From Halorussus aquaticus (GTDB lineage Archaea > Halobacteriota > Halobacteria > Halobacteriales > Haladaptataceae), in the NCBI RefSeq assembly GCF_024218795.1, contig NZ_CP100400.1:2170001-2234000 (forward strand): a stretch of DNA of 64,000 bases, read 5' to 3'. The notes beneath the pieces are model-generated. The model did not search any database and was not told the DNA's origin. It worked only from the letters and a program-made list of their open reading frames with translations. The first letter of the stretch is position 1. Every line of letters begins with the position of its first letter. Below, in pieces: positions 9,255-18,098 of the stretch. The position numbers and the translations under genes were made by a program.

Positions 9255-9277
9255 TAAAAAGGTGGCAAACAACCCGC

Positions 9278-12200
9278 ATGTCGAAGTGGATGCTGGTCGC
9301 TCTCGTCGTGCTACTCGTCGTGACGCCCATCACTTCCGGAACACTCAGTCCAAAGGACGGTGCGCCTGCTAACGAGTCTCCGCTTGCAGACGCTGGACTC
9401 GACCAAGGAGTGAAGAAGGGTGCGACGGTGATGCTCGATGGCACTGGTTCTCGTGATCCGGACGGGCGAATCGAACGGTACAATTGGTCGATCCGAACGC
9501 CGAGCGACGAGACACTTGCCCCCGACTGTCCAACCTGTGCTCGAACGCGGTTCACGCCGAACGAGGTCGGTCGGTATCGCGTCACGCTCACGGTAACCGG
9601 CGATAGCGGTGCCACGAGTTCCGACACGCTCTACGTCGATGTCGCGCCCGGCAAAGGACCGACCATCTCCCTCTCCGGTCCGGACCGCCCGGACGCTGGT
9701 TCTACGGTGAACTACACTGCGAACCTCGATTCGGGGGCCGCTTCGCTCGAGTACGTCGTCTGGACTGCCGACGGTATCGTAATCGCCAACCACACGCTCT
9801 CGCCGGACCAAGAGTCCGACACGGCGAGCAAGCACTTCCCGACCGCGGGCGAACGCACGATTACGGCGACCGTCTACGACGCCGATAATCGATCGAGTAC
9901 GGGGTCGATATCGGTCGATGTACTGACGGACCCACCGGACAGGTCGCCGGGAACGAACCCTCCCATCGCGAACCGGAGTTCACCGACGATAGGTGGCGAT
10001 AAAATCGTCACAGGGGGAGAACCCCTCAGGGGTGAGTACGCCGTTCGCCTCGACGCAGACACTGACTCGATCAATTCCATCCAGTGGCGAAACGCGGCTG
10101 GCCGCGTCGGAGCTGGGAGGTCGATAACTCGAACGTGGAAACCCGGTGACCACGAACTGTACGCGGTGGTAACGTACACCGACGGATCGGAGAGCGTCGC
10201 CACGTTCGCCGACGGAACGACGACGGTCGTAGCCGACCCCAGACCGAGCGTTTCGGTCACGTCGCTCGACGGACACGGTTCCATCTCCGGCAGTGTAACG
10301 GGTATCGACGAGTATCGGAATCTGGACACACTCTCCGTACAGATCGACGGGGAGACCGTCGCAACTGCGCGCCCGACCCGGAATGGTCACCCCCGGTTCG
10401 ATTTCGACCGTCGGCGGCAGGTCCATTTCTCACACACCGACTTTACGCCCGGCGAACAGCACTCGGTGACAGTTGTCGCTACCGACGAGCGCGGGCAGAC
10501 GGCGCGCGTGAGTCGCGACGTCGTCCCTACCAAGAAACCGGAAGTCGTCCGGTCCGAGTTCGTCAACGACCCCGTCGATTCGTACCACCCGCGCATCGAC
10601 CCGAAACGGTACGCAGCGCATCACGTATTCGAAATCGACCTGAACGGTGTCGATCCAAAGAACGTAGATGTAGATCTCCAAGGAGGTGATTCACCTATAA
10701 GCAGGGTTGAGACAGGGGATTACATGTTAACAAGGACAAATTCCAAAAATAAGGTCAAAATTCATAGCTACTGGTCAGGGAGATTCCCAAGAGAATATTA
10801 TATAAATGCAGAATGGAGTGTGTCACAGAGGAATTCAAGATGGGAATGGGCTGGAAGTAACACTACAAAGTTCAAAGTCACCCCTAGCAAACCCGAACTT
10901 AGACTAAACATAGTCAACGATGGGACGAAGGAGTACATCACTAGAGAACACGGTATCCTAGTCGATGCTACCGGGTCGTTCGACCCCGATGGGACGAACC
11001 TCAAGTACATCTGGAGATACGGCGCTGAACCGACGAAACCCGACAACACGACGGCGAAGTTCAGCGCTTACGAGCGAGCAGCGAGTATCGTCGAGGACCA
11101 GTACGACCTGAGAACGAAGCGGAACTTCGACTTCCTTAACTACTTCGTACCGGACGTCTCGGAGAGTACCGTTCTCGGTGAAGGGCCGCACTATCAGAAC
11201 GAGACGGTACGTGTCCGAGTGCAGACGGAACCGTACCACTTTTCGAAACAGACGTACTACCGCGACTTCTCGCTGGGAATCTCCGTGTCGAATCCCGCTG
11301 CGAACGTTGTCGAGTGGAAAACTGTCGAGGCGTCGAACAGTCGCCACTCCGAACCGACTGAAGACGCGTATCGATACGTCGGAATCGTCGAGATTCCTGC
11401 CGAGGAACTCTCGACCGCTTCCGAAGGACCGACAGTCACCATCTACAACGAGCAGAATACGAGAAAGAAGGCCCGTACGCAAATCCCAGAAATCGGTATT
11501 CTGGTCGAAGACGAACGGTACTGGTCCAACGTCTCCGTACAGGATCTCACGTACTTGGTGGAGAAACACAACGTAAGTAAAGTCCAAGTCAACGAGAGGG
11601 AACGACGCGATCAGTATCTCGAAGACGGATACCACGTCGAGAAAGTAGGGAACGACACGAGATACGTCCTCGAAAAGTGGACCAAAGTTCGAGACGCGAA
11701 GTACGAGAAGGTAACAAAGAGGTTCCCGGATAGACGTCAGCGGAACATGTTCCTCTCGTCGTCGCCATCTTGGTACCGTGATGGAACGGTCCGAAAAGAG
11801 GAGACGCGGACGAGGAAATACTCGAAGTGGTTCGACGCTTCGACGACGCCATCTCCCAGACGGTGGTTCGACTCGAATTTGCAGAACGGTGAACGAACCG
11901 GTGCGACGCGTGACGTCAAAGTCGAGTCCGCCGAATACAGGACGTTACGCCAGTACCGATACGAATACGATGTCCAACGGACGGGAACAAGAACGGAAAC
12001 TCGCTGTAGCCTCCGATTTGGATGCCGTGACGTAACCGTGACGTACACGTACACGGTCACGAAGTCGTCGACGTACTGGGCCAGTTATGGTTACGGTGCT
12101 GGTCACACCTTTACGGGCAGAACGAAGCGACAGAAGGTCGAGGACGCAGTGTACGAAACACAGTTCGAAGTCCGGTATCAGACACAGTCTACCGAACTGG

Positions 12201-12643
12201 TCACGTACTACAACGTGGCGCGAGACGAACAAGTGCAACCCGCCCAGTACGAGTGGAGAGGGAAGGCATCGACGATGAACTACGTCGCTGCCCGGAAGCA
12301 AGCGAGAACTAGCGATAGTTGGCGAATCGCAAGGGAGACCGTGAAGAAATGGACTCTCGTTCGTAACGAGAGTACGTCGTCCTTCTGGACTTCTGTGTAC
12401 TCGAACGAGAGTGAAGTGGTGAAGACGAAGGCAGTAGTCGCCGGTGAGTTTACGAAGCAATACTACAACTCGAAGACAGGCGAACTTGTCAAAGGGACAA
12501 ACTATCGTTCGTTGGAACTCGTATATCCAACAGCGAGACAGAGCGAATTCATAATAGAAAAATTAACCAAGGAACGAGGCGGTAGTAAGTGGTGTGAAAT
12601 AAAGGCTGCTTGCCCAAAGCAGAAAATCTACCTACTGACATGA
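9278..12643 (+). CDS. Large secreted PKD-domain protein with basic, Tyr-rich C-terminal repeats, function unknown
   Basis: A 1121-aa exported protein. A Sec signal (WMLVALVVLLVVTPI) is followed by PKD/Ig-like domains: residues about 30-115 (GTGSRDPDG core), 125-210, 225-330, and one near 545-600 (ATGSFDPDG). The C-terminal 350 residues are unlike any domain I recognise. They are rich in Tyr, Arg and Lys and repeat a degenerate V-x-x-A-x-Y-E unit near 11690, 11920, 12140 and 12235. Cysteine pairs (DCPTC, RCSLRFGC, WCEIKAAC) suggest disulfides. There is no C-terminal anchor, but the coupled next gene has one. Residues about 460-550 are encoded by AT-rich DNA. It is probably a cell-surface protein; the role is unknown. 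Confidence 0.82.
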   Translation: MSKWMLVALVVLLVVTPITSGTLSPKDGAPANESPLADAGLDQGVKKGATVMLDGTGSRDPDGRIERYNWSIRTPSDETLAPDCPTCARTRFTPNEVGRYRVTLTVTGDSGATSSDTLYVDVAPGKGPTISLSGPDRPDAGSTVNYTANLDSGAASLEYVVWTADGIVIANHTLSPDQESDTASKHFPTAGERTITATVYDADNRSSTGSISVDVLTDPPDRSPGTNPPIANRSSPTIGGDKIVTGGEPLRGEYAVRLDADTDSINSIQWRNAAGRVGAGRSITRTWKPGDHELYAVVTYTDGSESVATFADGTTTVVADPRPSVSVTSLDGHGSISGSVTGIDEYRNLDTLSVQIDGETVATARPTRNGHPRFDFDRRRQVHFSHTDFTPGEQHSVTVVATDERGQTARVSRDVVPTKKPEVVRSEFVNDPVDSYHPRIDPKRYAAHHVFEIDLNGVDPKNVDVDLQGGDSPISRVETGDYMLTRTNSKNKVKIHSYWSGRFPREYYINAEWSVSQRNSRWEWAGSNTTKFKVTPSKPELRLNIVNDGTKEYITREHGILVDATGSFDPDGTNLKYIWRYGAEPTKPDNTTAKFSAYERAASIVEDQYDLRTKRNFDFLNYFVPDVSESTVLGEGPHYQNETVRVRVQTEPYHFSKQTYYRDFSLGISVSNPAANVVEWKTVEASNSRHSEPTEDAYRYVGIVEIPAEELSTASEGPTVTIYNEQNTRKKARTQIPEIGILVEDERYWSNVSVQDLTYLVEKHNVSKVQVNERERRDQYLEDGYHVEKVGNDTRYVLEKWTKVRDAKYEKVTKRFPDRRQRNMFLSSSPSWYRDGTVRKEETRTRKYSKWFDASTTPSPRRWFDSNLQNGERTGATRDVKVESAEYRTLRQYRYEYDVQRTGTRTETRCSLRFGCRDVTVTYTYTVTKSSTYWASYGYGAGHTFTGRTKRQKVEDAVYETQFEVRYQTQSTELVTYYNVARDEQVQPAQYEWRGKASTMNYVAARKQARTSDSWRIARETVKKWTLVRNESTSSFWTSVYSNESEVVKTKAVVAGEFTKQYYNSKTGELVKGTNYRSLELVYPTARQSEFIIEKLTKERGGSKWCEIKAACPKQKIYLLT

Positions 12644-13572
12644 ACTGGAAAACTTCGTACGTCGTCGCGTTGATGATACTCGCTCTACTAACTTGCTTAC
12701 AAGTTGGTGCGATAGACACGGGATACCCCAACAATACCGAGACACCGGCAGAGGTTTCGTCGTCTGGTGGCGTCGAATATCGCGTTTCACTCGATGCCAA
12801 CGCCTCCACAGTATTGGTCGAGTACGAGAATCCGTCTGACGATGAAATCGAACATGCAAGATATAGTATTACAGTTGATAAACAGCGGGTTTATGCAGAG
12901 AATTTCAACCTCTCCGAAGGCGAACACCGAACGAAGCGGATAAACATCACGTCGGGGATAAACGTCAATCGGGACGAGCACACTGTCACGTTCTCGACCT
13001 TCGGCGGCCACGCGTATCTCAACTTCACCCGTGATATCGACTCCGCCGACTCGGGTCAGATACCGACGCCGTACATCTCGGACGTGAACGTCACGAAGGG
13101 AACAGTCGATGGTGAGCCGTCTGCAGTCGCCAAGGTGACCCTCGTGAACCCCTCGGACCAACTCTACGGGACCAAACTCATGGTCCACACTACCGGGACC
13201 GACGGAAGTTACTATCCCGCGTCGGTCAGACCGGGTGACTCGCGGACCATCACGGTCGAACTCCTCGACGGTCGCGATGCGAAAATTGCGGGCGAGGCGC
13301 GCCTTTACACGGGCAACATGACGACGAGAGAGGGCGCTATCGACCAAGTCGAGTTCGCCGGGCAAAGGGGGACGGAGACTCGCGTGTGGGACAGTTCGTA
13401 CGAACCTGTAAAACCGACGTGGATGGACGACCACTACCAGTATCACAACGACAGTTACGCTCGAAGTCGCGTCGAGAAAATCAGCGGCGGACACGAAGTG
13501 GCTGGCGTCCCACTGGCGTATCTTGCTGTCGCAGTCCTCGTCGGGTTGGTAGTCCTCCGGAGACTTCGCTGA
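12640..13572 (+). CDS. Membrane-anchored surface protein, partner of the PKD protein
   Basis: A 310-aa protein that starts inside the stop of the PKD gene (ATGA overlap), so the two are one translation unit. It has an N-terminal signal (VVALMILALLTCLQVGA, about residues 7-24), an all-beta ectodomain with phrases such as AKVTLVNPSDQ that look like CARDB/Ig-type adhesion domains, several N-glycosylation sequons, and a C-terminal membrane helix (PLAYLAVAVLVGLVVLRRLR) with basic stop-transfer residues. It may tether the larger, anchorless protein to the cell surface. A short AT-rich patch (about 12835-12910) interrupts otherwise GC-rich coding sequence. No function is recognised. Confidence 0.82.
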   Translation: MNWKTSYVVALMILALLTCLQVGAIDTGYPNNTETPAEVSSSGGVEYRVSLDANASTVLVEYENPSDDEIEHARYSITVDKQRVYAENFNLSEGEHRTKRINITSGINVNRDEHTVTFSTFGGHAYLNFTRDIDSADSGQIPTPYISDVNVTKGTVDGEPSAVAKVTLVNPSDQLYGTKLMVHTTGTDGSYYPASVRPGDSRTITVELLDGRDAKIAGEARLYTGNMTTREGAIDQVEFAGQRGTETRVWDSSYEPVKPTWMDDHYQYHNDSYARSRVEKISGGHEVAGVPLAYLAVAVLVGLVVLRRLR

Positions 13573-13578
13573 AACGAC

Positions 13579-13791
13579 CTACGACTCCTTCGTGCGGATA
13601 ATCTCGCGCATGTTGACGTAGATGTCTCGCGGCGAGGTTTCCTCGTCGGGGTCGTAGAGGTCACTCACGCGGTAGAGAATCGCGGCGACTAGCTTGCTCT
13701 CCGAACTCTCACCGCGAATTTCCTCGCCGATTTCACGGAGCGTCTCTGCACGCTCTTCGTCCGGTCCGTAGGTGCCTTCGTCGTGCGACAT
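13579..13791 (-). CDS. Small acidic conserved haloarchaeal protein following the Mrp gene
   Basis: A 70-aa protein, very acidic (GPDEERAETLREIGEEIRG) with a likely helical C-terminal half (SKLVAAILYRVSDLYDPDEE). It starts 3 bp after the stop of the Mrp/ApbC ATPase and is presumably co-transcribed. No metal-binding cysteines or known domain are seen. A helper of the iron-sulfur carrier is conceivable only from position. Confidence 0.72.
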   Translation of the reverse strand: MSHDEGTYGPDEERAETLREIGEEIRGESSESKLVAAILYRVSDLYDPDEETSPRDIYVNMREIIRTKES

Positions 13792-13794
13792 GGT

Positions 13795-14829
13795 TCAGCG
13801 TTGTTGGCGTCGCCTGATAACGCCGACGTTGTTGGCGACGTTCTCGGTCAACACGCGGAAGGCGTCGCCGGTCTCGCTGTCCTCGTCCAGCACGATGGGC
13901 TTGCCCTCGTCGCCGCCGGTACGGACCGACGGGTCGATGGGGATGGACCCGAGGAACGGCATGTCGTTCTCCTCGGCGAACTTCGCGCCGCCGCCCCGGC
14001 CGAAGATGTCGTGTTCGGACCCGCAGTCGGGGCACCTGAACGTGGACATGTTCTCGGCGATGCCGAGGACGTTGGTGTCGTGCTTGCCGAACATCCGCAG
14101 TCCCTTCCGGGCGTCGTCGATGGCGACCTCCTGAGGCGTCGTCACGATGACCGCGCCGGTGACCGGGACGCTCTGGAGGAGCGTGAGCTGGGCGTCGCCG
14201 GTCCCCGGCGGGAGGTCCACCACCATGTAGTCGAGGTGGCCCCATTCCACGTCTTCCCAGAGCTGAGTGAGGACCTTGTGGACCATCGGACCGCGCCAGA
14301 TGACCGGGTCGTCCTCGCCGACGAGGAAGGCCATGCTCATGAGTTTCACGCCGAACTGCTCGGGCGGAATCATGGTCTCGTCCTCCGTTGCCTTCGGCAC
14401 TTCGTCGGCGTCCACCATCCGGGGGACGTTCGGGCCGTACACGTCGGCGTCGAACAGACCGACGCGAGCGCCGAGTTGCGAGAGACCCGCCGCGATGTTG
14501 ACCGCGACGGTGGATTTACCGACGCCGCCTTTCCCGGAGGCGACCGCGATGATGTTCTTGACGTTCGGTAGAACTTGCTCGTCCGCGGAGACGTCCTCGT
14601 CTACGCGGGCCGAGAGTTCGACCTCGACGCCGTGGTCAGACAGGACTTCCCTGACTCGGTTGGCGATTTGAGTCTCGTTAGGCGAGTACGGTGCGCCCAG
14701 CGCCAGCGATACAGTGGCGGTGTCGCCGTCGACCGACACGTCGTTGACGAGACCCAGCGAGACGATGTCGTCCCGGAGGTCCGGGTCTTCGACCTCTCGC
14801 AGCAAGTCGCGTACCTCTGATTCGTCCAT
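13795..14829 (-). CDS. mrp: Mrp/NBP35 (ApbC) family iron-sulfur carrier ATPase
   Basis: A 344-aa P-loop ATPase that carries or inserts [4Fe-4S] clusters. The N-terminal 80 residues are a MIP18/DUF59-type domain (REVEDPDLRDDIVSLGLV). The ATPase domain follows with the deviant Walker A SGKGGVGKSTVAVN (about residue 97), switch motifs GLFDADVYGPNVPRM and DLPPGTGDAQLT, and the cluster-binding CPDCG pair (about residue 273). The fused layout is the usual archaeal and bacterial Mrp. It is followed by a small acidic gene and divergent from moaA, itself an iron-sulfur enzyme. Confidence 0.94.
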   Translation of the reverse strand: MDESEVRDLLREVEDPDLRDDIVSLGLVNDVSVDGDTATVSLALGAPYSPNETQIANRVREVLSDHGVEVELSARVDEDVSADEQVLPNVKNIIAVASGKGGVGKSTVAVNIAAGLSQLGARVGLFDADVYGPNVPRMVDADEVPKATEDETMIPPEQFGVKLMSMAFLVGEDDPVIWRGPMVHKVLTQLWEDVEWGHLDYMVVDLPPGTGDAQLTLLQSVPVTGAVIVTTPQEVAIDDARKGLRMFGKHDTNVLGIAENMSTFRCPDCGSEHDIFGRGGGAKFAEENDMPFLGSIPIDPSVRTGGDEGKPIVLDEDSETGDAFRVLTENVANNVGVIRRRQQR

Positions 14830-14970
14830 GCCGGGATATTTGGGCCGAGGAGTCGATAAGCCTTGTCAACTCTCGGGTTGGTTCCGGTGATTCACGTAAC
14901 CGAAATCGGTTTCGTCAGTCCCGTTTTCGACAGCGATTTTAAGGACTCTCACACGAAACCTTCAGAAGTA

Positions 14971-16008
14971 ATGTTGGAGGACGATTTCGGGCGTGAGGTC
15001 TCGGGCGTTCGGGTCTCGCTCACTGACCGGTGTAACTTCGACTGCGTCTACTGCCACAACGAGGGATTAGGCGACACGCGCGGTCCGATGGACCCCCAAG
15101 ACGACGAGATGACCGCCGACGAAGTCGTCCGATTCCTGGAGGTCGCCAGCGAGTTCGACGTGGGGAAGGTCAAGTTCACCGGTGGCGAACCGATGCTCCG
15201 CCAAGACCTCGAGGAAATCATCCGACGGACGCCCGACGAAATGGAGGTCTCGCTCACGACCAACGGAACGTTCCTCCCCGGTCGCGCGCCCGAACTCGTG
15301 GAGGCCGGGTTAGAGCGCGTGAACGTTTCGCAGGACGCGCTCGATCCCGAAGCGTTCGCGGAGGTCACACAGAGCGGAGCCTACGACAAGGTCATCGAAG
15401 GGGTCCACGCCGCCGTGGACGCCGGTCTCGACCCAGTCAAGTTGAACATGGTCGTGTTCGAGCACACGGCGGGCTACGTCGAGGAGATGGTCGAGCACGT
15501 CGCCGAGAACGACGGTCTTCAGTTGCAACTCATCCAGTACATGCCGGAACTCACCGGCAAGCCCGAGTGGAACATCGACATCCAGCGCGTCCACGATTGG
15601 CTGACCGACATCGCCGACGAAGTGGAGACCCGCGAGATGCACAACCGCCGCCGGTACTGGGTGAGCGGAACCGCGTCCGGCGAGAGCGGCGGTGAGCGAA
15701 CCGAGGGTTCGCGCTCCCCGTCGGACTCGTCCGACGGTGGGATGGTCGAAATCGTGGACCCCGTCGAGAATCCGCAGTTCTGCGCGAACTGTCACCGGGT
15801 GCGCGTCACGCACGAGGGATATCTCAAGGGGTGCCTGAATCGCAACGACGACCTCCGCTCGATGGGCGAGATGACCAAGGACGAGATCCGGGAGACGTTC
15901 CGAGAAACGGTGGCCAACCGCGTGCCGTACTACGGCGAGTACATGGTTCGGGGCGACGACGACGAGTGGGAAATCAACGACGAGTACGTCGGTAACGCCG
16001 AGGCCTGA
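14971..16008 (+). CDS. moaA: GTP 3',8-cyclase MoaA (molybdenum cofactor synthesis)
   Basis: A 345-aa radical SAM enzyme that converts GTP to 3',8-cyclo-GTP, the first step of molybdopterin synthesis. The N-terminal cluster motif is Cys21-x3-Cys25-x2-Cys28 in [10 protein letters not shown], followed by [10 protein letters not shown]. The C-terminal cluster is [22 protein letters not shown] at 14971 is preferred over a TTG at 14863; GATTTTAAG at 14934-14942 is a plausible TATA element. Between the barrel and the C-terminal cluster lies a 25-residue Ser/Gly/Glu linker ([20 protein letters not shown], then DSSDGG) that I do not associate with most MoaA proteins. Confidence 0.94.
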   Translation: MLEDDFGREVSGVRVSLTDRCNFDCVYCHNEGLGDTRGPMDPQDDEMTADEVVRFLEVASEFDVGKVKFTGGEPMLRQDLEEIIRRTPDEMEVSLTTNGTFLPGRAPELVEAGLERVNVSQDALDPEAFAEVTQSGAYDKVIEGVHAAVDAGLDPVKLNMVVFEHTAGYVEEMVEHVAENDGLQLQLIQYMPELTGKPEWNIDIQRVHDWLTDIADEVETREMHNRRRYWVSGTASGESGGERTEGSRSPSDSSDGGMVEIVDPVENPQFCANCHRVRVTHEGYLKGCLNRNDDLRSMGEMTKDEIRETFRETVANRVPYYGEYMVRGDDDEWEINDEYVGNAEA

Positions 16009-16103
16009 CTCCGCTCGCGTCCGAATCGTTCCTTTCGTAGAGACCTGTCCGTTACGACCGACCGGCCCGCACGCTTAACCTCGGTTCCGGTGAAGTCCGA
16101 CCC

Positions 16104-16412
16104 ATGAGCGAACCCGAACTCGTCGCGCCGTTCGCGGAGGCCGAACAGAACGACCGCGTTCGCGTCACGCTCTCGGACGGAACTACTTTCGAGGGCCCCG
16201 TGAGTCCCATCGACTACGTGCCAGAGGAGTCGCTCAGGGTCGAAGTCCGTCCGGAGGAGGGGACGACCGAACGCTACGAGATATCTGCAAAGTACGACGA
16301 CGGCTGGAGCGAGCTGGCGGTTCGAGGCGTCTCGATGGAAGGTGAGGACTCCGAGTGGAAGGAACTCGGCGAGGTCGAATCGGTCGAGTTCGCGGGTGAG
16401 AACGACGACTAA
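16104..16412 (+). CDS. Small acidic conserved protein, function unknown
   Basis: A 102-aa acidic protein with alternating beta-strand character (DRVRVTLSDGTTFEGPVSPI, then RYEISAKYDDGW), reminiscent of an Sm-like or small beta-barrel fold. The resemblance is only structural guesswork. It lies between moaA and the tRNA-Ser gene with its own gap on both sides. No catalytic residues or cysteines are present. Confidence 0.75.
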   Translation: MSEPELVAPFAEAEQNDRVRVTLSDGTTFEGPVSPIDYVPEESLRVEVRPEEGTTERYEISAKYDDGWSELAVRGVSMEGEDSEWKELGEVESVEFAGENDD

Positions 16413-16469
16413 AACTGCGACACGGCGGACGAGTGAGACGCCGTCCCGGAGCAATGGCGTTTCGTTGTA

Positions 16470-16478
16470 TTTATATAC
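16470..16478 (+). promoter_or_regulatory. TATA box of the tRNA-Ser/ribosomal protein operon
   Basis: TTTATATAC lies about 80 bp before the tRNA-Ser gene in a short AT-rich dip; transcription would start near 16500 and run through the tRNA into rps13. Confidence 0.65.
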
Positions 16479-16557
16479 CCGTCGCCGGTACGTTTACTCG
16501 CAAACCTGTAGGGGCGCCGGGTCCCGAGTCCGGAAGGGCGACAGTGAATGCAAGCGT

Positions 16558-16642
16558 GTCGAGGTAGCCTAGTCTGGCCCACGGCGCAGGGTTGCTAACT
16601 CTGTGGCGTCAAGCCTCGAGGGTTCAAATCCCTCCCTCGACG
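16558..16642 (+). tRNA. tRNA-Ser (GCT anticodon)
   Basis: An 85-nt class II tRNA. The acceptor stem GTCGAGG pairs with CCTCGAC, with discriminator G and no encoded CCA. The anticodon arm CAGGG-TTGCTAA-CTCTG carries GCT. A long variable arm (GGC..GCC) marks a serine tRNA. The T arm is GAGGG-TTCAAAT-CCCTC. It ends 18 bp before rps13, so it is processed from the same transcript or defines the operon 5' end. Confidence 0.95.
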
Positions 16643-16660
16643 CTTTCCAGAATCCAAACT

Positions 16661-17182
16661 ATGAGCACGGAAGAACCACAGGAGGAAGACGAGGACCTCC
16701 AGTACTTCGTCCGCATCGGGAAAACGGACCTCGATGGGACGAAGTCGGTCGAACGGTCCCTGAGCGAACTGAACGGGATCGGTCGCCGAGCGGCGCGAAT
16801 TATCGCCGACGAAACCGGCGTAGACCGCACGGCGACGTTCGGCCGCCTCGACGACGACGTAATCGAACGCGTCGTCGAGGCCGTCGAGAACTTCGGCGAC
16901 GAGGTCCCTGAATGGCTCGCGAACCACCGCAACGAGTACTTCTCCGGCGAGACGACCCACCAGACGGGCAACGACCTGAGCATGACCCGTCGGCAGGACA
17001 TCAACCGGATGAAGATGATCGAATCGTACAAGGGCGTCCGCCACAAGCGCGGCCAGAAGGTCCGCGGTCAGCGGACCCGCTCGACGGGCCGTACCGAAGG
17101 CACCATCGGCGTCAACGTCGAGGAGATCAAAGAGGAGCAGGCGGCCGAAGAGGCCGCCGAAGAAGAGGGTGGTGAGGAATAA
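16661..17182 (+). CDS. rps13: 30S ribosomal protein S13 (uS13)
   Basis: 173 aa, head protein of the small subunit contacting the P-site tRNA and the 50S subunit. Recognisable by the [17 protein letters not shown] helix-two-turn-helix and the basic tail [20 protein letters not shown]. Acidic extensions at both ends ([12 protein letters not shown]-terminal [11 protein letters not shown]) are haloarchaeal adaptation. The ATG at 16661 follows the tRNA-Ser directly; upstream codons of the same frame fall inside the tRNA. It is the first protein gene of the S13-S4-S11-RpoD operon. Confidence 0.97.
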   Translation: MSTEEPQEEDEDLQYFVRIGKTDLDGTKSVERSLSELNGIGRRAARIIADETGVDRTATFGRLDDDVIERVVEAVENFGDEVPEWLANHRNEYFSGETTHQTGNDLSMTRRQDINRMKMIESYKGVRHKRGQKVRGQRTRSTGRTEGTIGVNVEEIKEEQAAEEAAEEEGGEE

Positions 17183-17706
17183 TGGCGCTCGGACAGAACA
17201 CGAAGTTCTACGAGACGCCCAACCATCCGTTCCAGGGCGAACGTATCTCCGAGGAGCGCAGCCTCGTGGACCGCTACGGCCTGCAGAACAAGCAGGAACT
17301 CTGGCGCGCCCAGAGCCAACTTCGCGGCTACCGCCGCGAAGCCCGGAACGTCCTCGCCCAGCAAGCACAGGGTGACGACGAGGTCACCGGCGGCGAGGAG
17401 TTCGTCGCCCACCTCCAGCGAATCGGCGTCCTCGACGACGGCGACGAACTGGACGACGTGCTGCTGCTCGACGTGACCGACGTGCTGGAGCGCCGTCTCC
17501 AGACCGTCGCCTACCGGAAGGGTCTCGGCAACACGCCGAACCAAGCGCGACAGTTCGTCGTTCACGGACACGTTACCGTGGACGGTCAGCGAGTGAAGGC
17601 TCCCTCGTACAAGGTCGAAGTGGACGAGGAAGCGACCGTCGCGTTCGACGAGAACAGTCCCCTCGCGGACGAACTGCACCCCGAACGAGCGGAGGGTAAC
17701 GAATGA
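17182..17706 (+). CDS. rps4: 30S ribosomal protein S4 (uS4)
   Basis: 174 aa, a primary 16S rRNA binder of the small-subunit body. The S4 RNA-binding domain is clear ([20 protein letters not shown], then [14 protein letters not shown]). The start codon shares one base with the S13 stop (TAATG) and the end overlaps rps11 by ATGA. The order S13-S4-S11-RpoD is the conserved archaeal one. Confidence 0.97.
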   Translation: MALGQNTKFYETPNHPFQGERISEERSLVDRYGLQNKQELWRAQSQLRGYRREARNVLAQQAQGDDEVTGGEEFVAHLQRIGVLDDGDELDDVLLLDVTDVLERRLQTVAYRKGLGNTPNQARQFVVHGHVTVDGQRVKAPSYKVEVDEEATVAFDENSPLADELHPERAEGNE

Positions 17707-18095
17707 GCGCAAACGACGACGAAAAATGGGGCGTAGCCCACGTTCACGCATCGTTCAACAACACCATCATCACGGTCACTGACCTGACCGGTGCGGAGAC
17801 CATCGCCAAGTCCAGCGGCGGGACGGTCGTCAAGCAGAACCGCGACGAGTCCTCGCCGTACGCCGCGATGCAGATGGCCGAGACGGTCGCCGAGGAGGTC
17901 AAGGCCGCGGGCATCGACGGCGTTCACGTCAACGTGCGCGGTCCCGGCGGCAATCTCCAGCAGAACCCCGGCCCGGGCGCGCAGGCGACTATCCGCGCCC
18001 TCGCGCGTGCCGGACTCGAGATCGGTCGCATCGAAGACGTGACCCCCATCCCGCACGACGGCACCCGCGCCCCCAAGGGCAAGAGTGGATTCTAA
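17703..18095 (+). CDS. rps11: 30S ribosomal protein S11 (uS11)
   Basis: 130 aa, platform protein near the E site and the mRNA exit. It is identified by [18 protein letters not shown] near the start and the C-terminal [17 protein letters not shown](3)-PKGKSG tail, which is universal in archaeal and eukaryotic S11. It starts within the rps4 stop (ATGA) and ends 3 bp before rpoD. Confidence 0.97.
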   Translation: MSANDDEKWGVAHVHASFNNTIITVTDLTGAETIAKSSGGTVVKQNRDESSPYAAMQMAETVAEEVKAAGIDGVHVNVRGPGGNLQQNPGPGAQATIRALARAGLEIGRIEDVTPIPHDGTRAPKGKSGF

Positions 18096-18098
18096 CCC

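Noticed and set aside
9224..9277. TTG start for the PKD gene
   Set aside because: A TATA box at 9247-9254 lies downstream of it, and the signal peptide begins at the ATG at 9278.
10681..10696. AGGAGGTGATTCACCT as a ribosome binding site of a new gene inside the PKD gene
   Set aside because: No suitable start follows in a long frame and the host frame continues through it; noted only as a palindrome at the AT-rich boundary.
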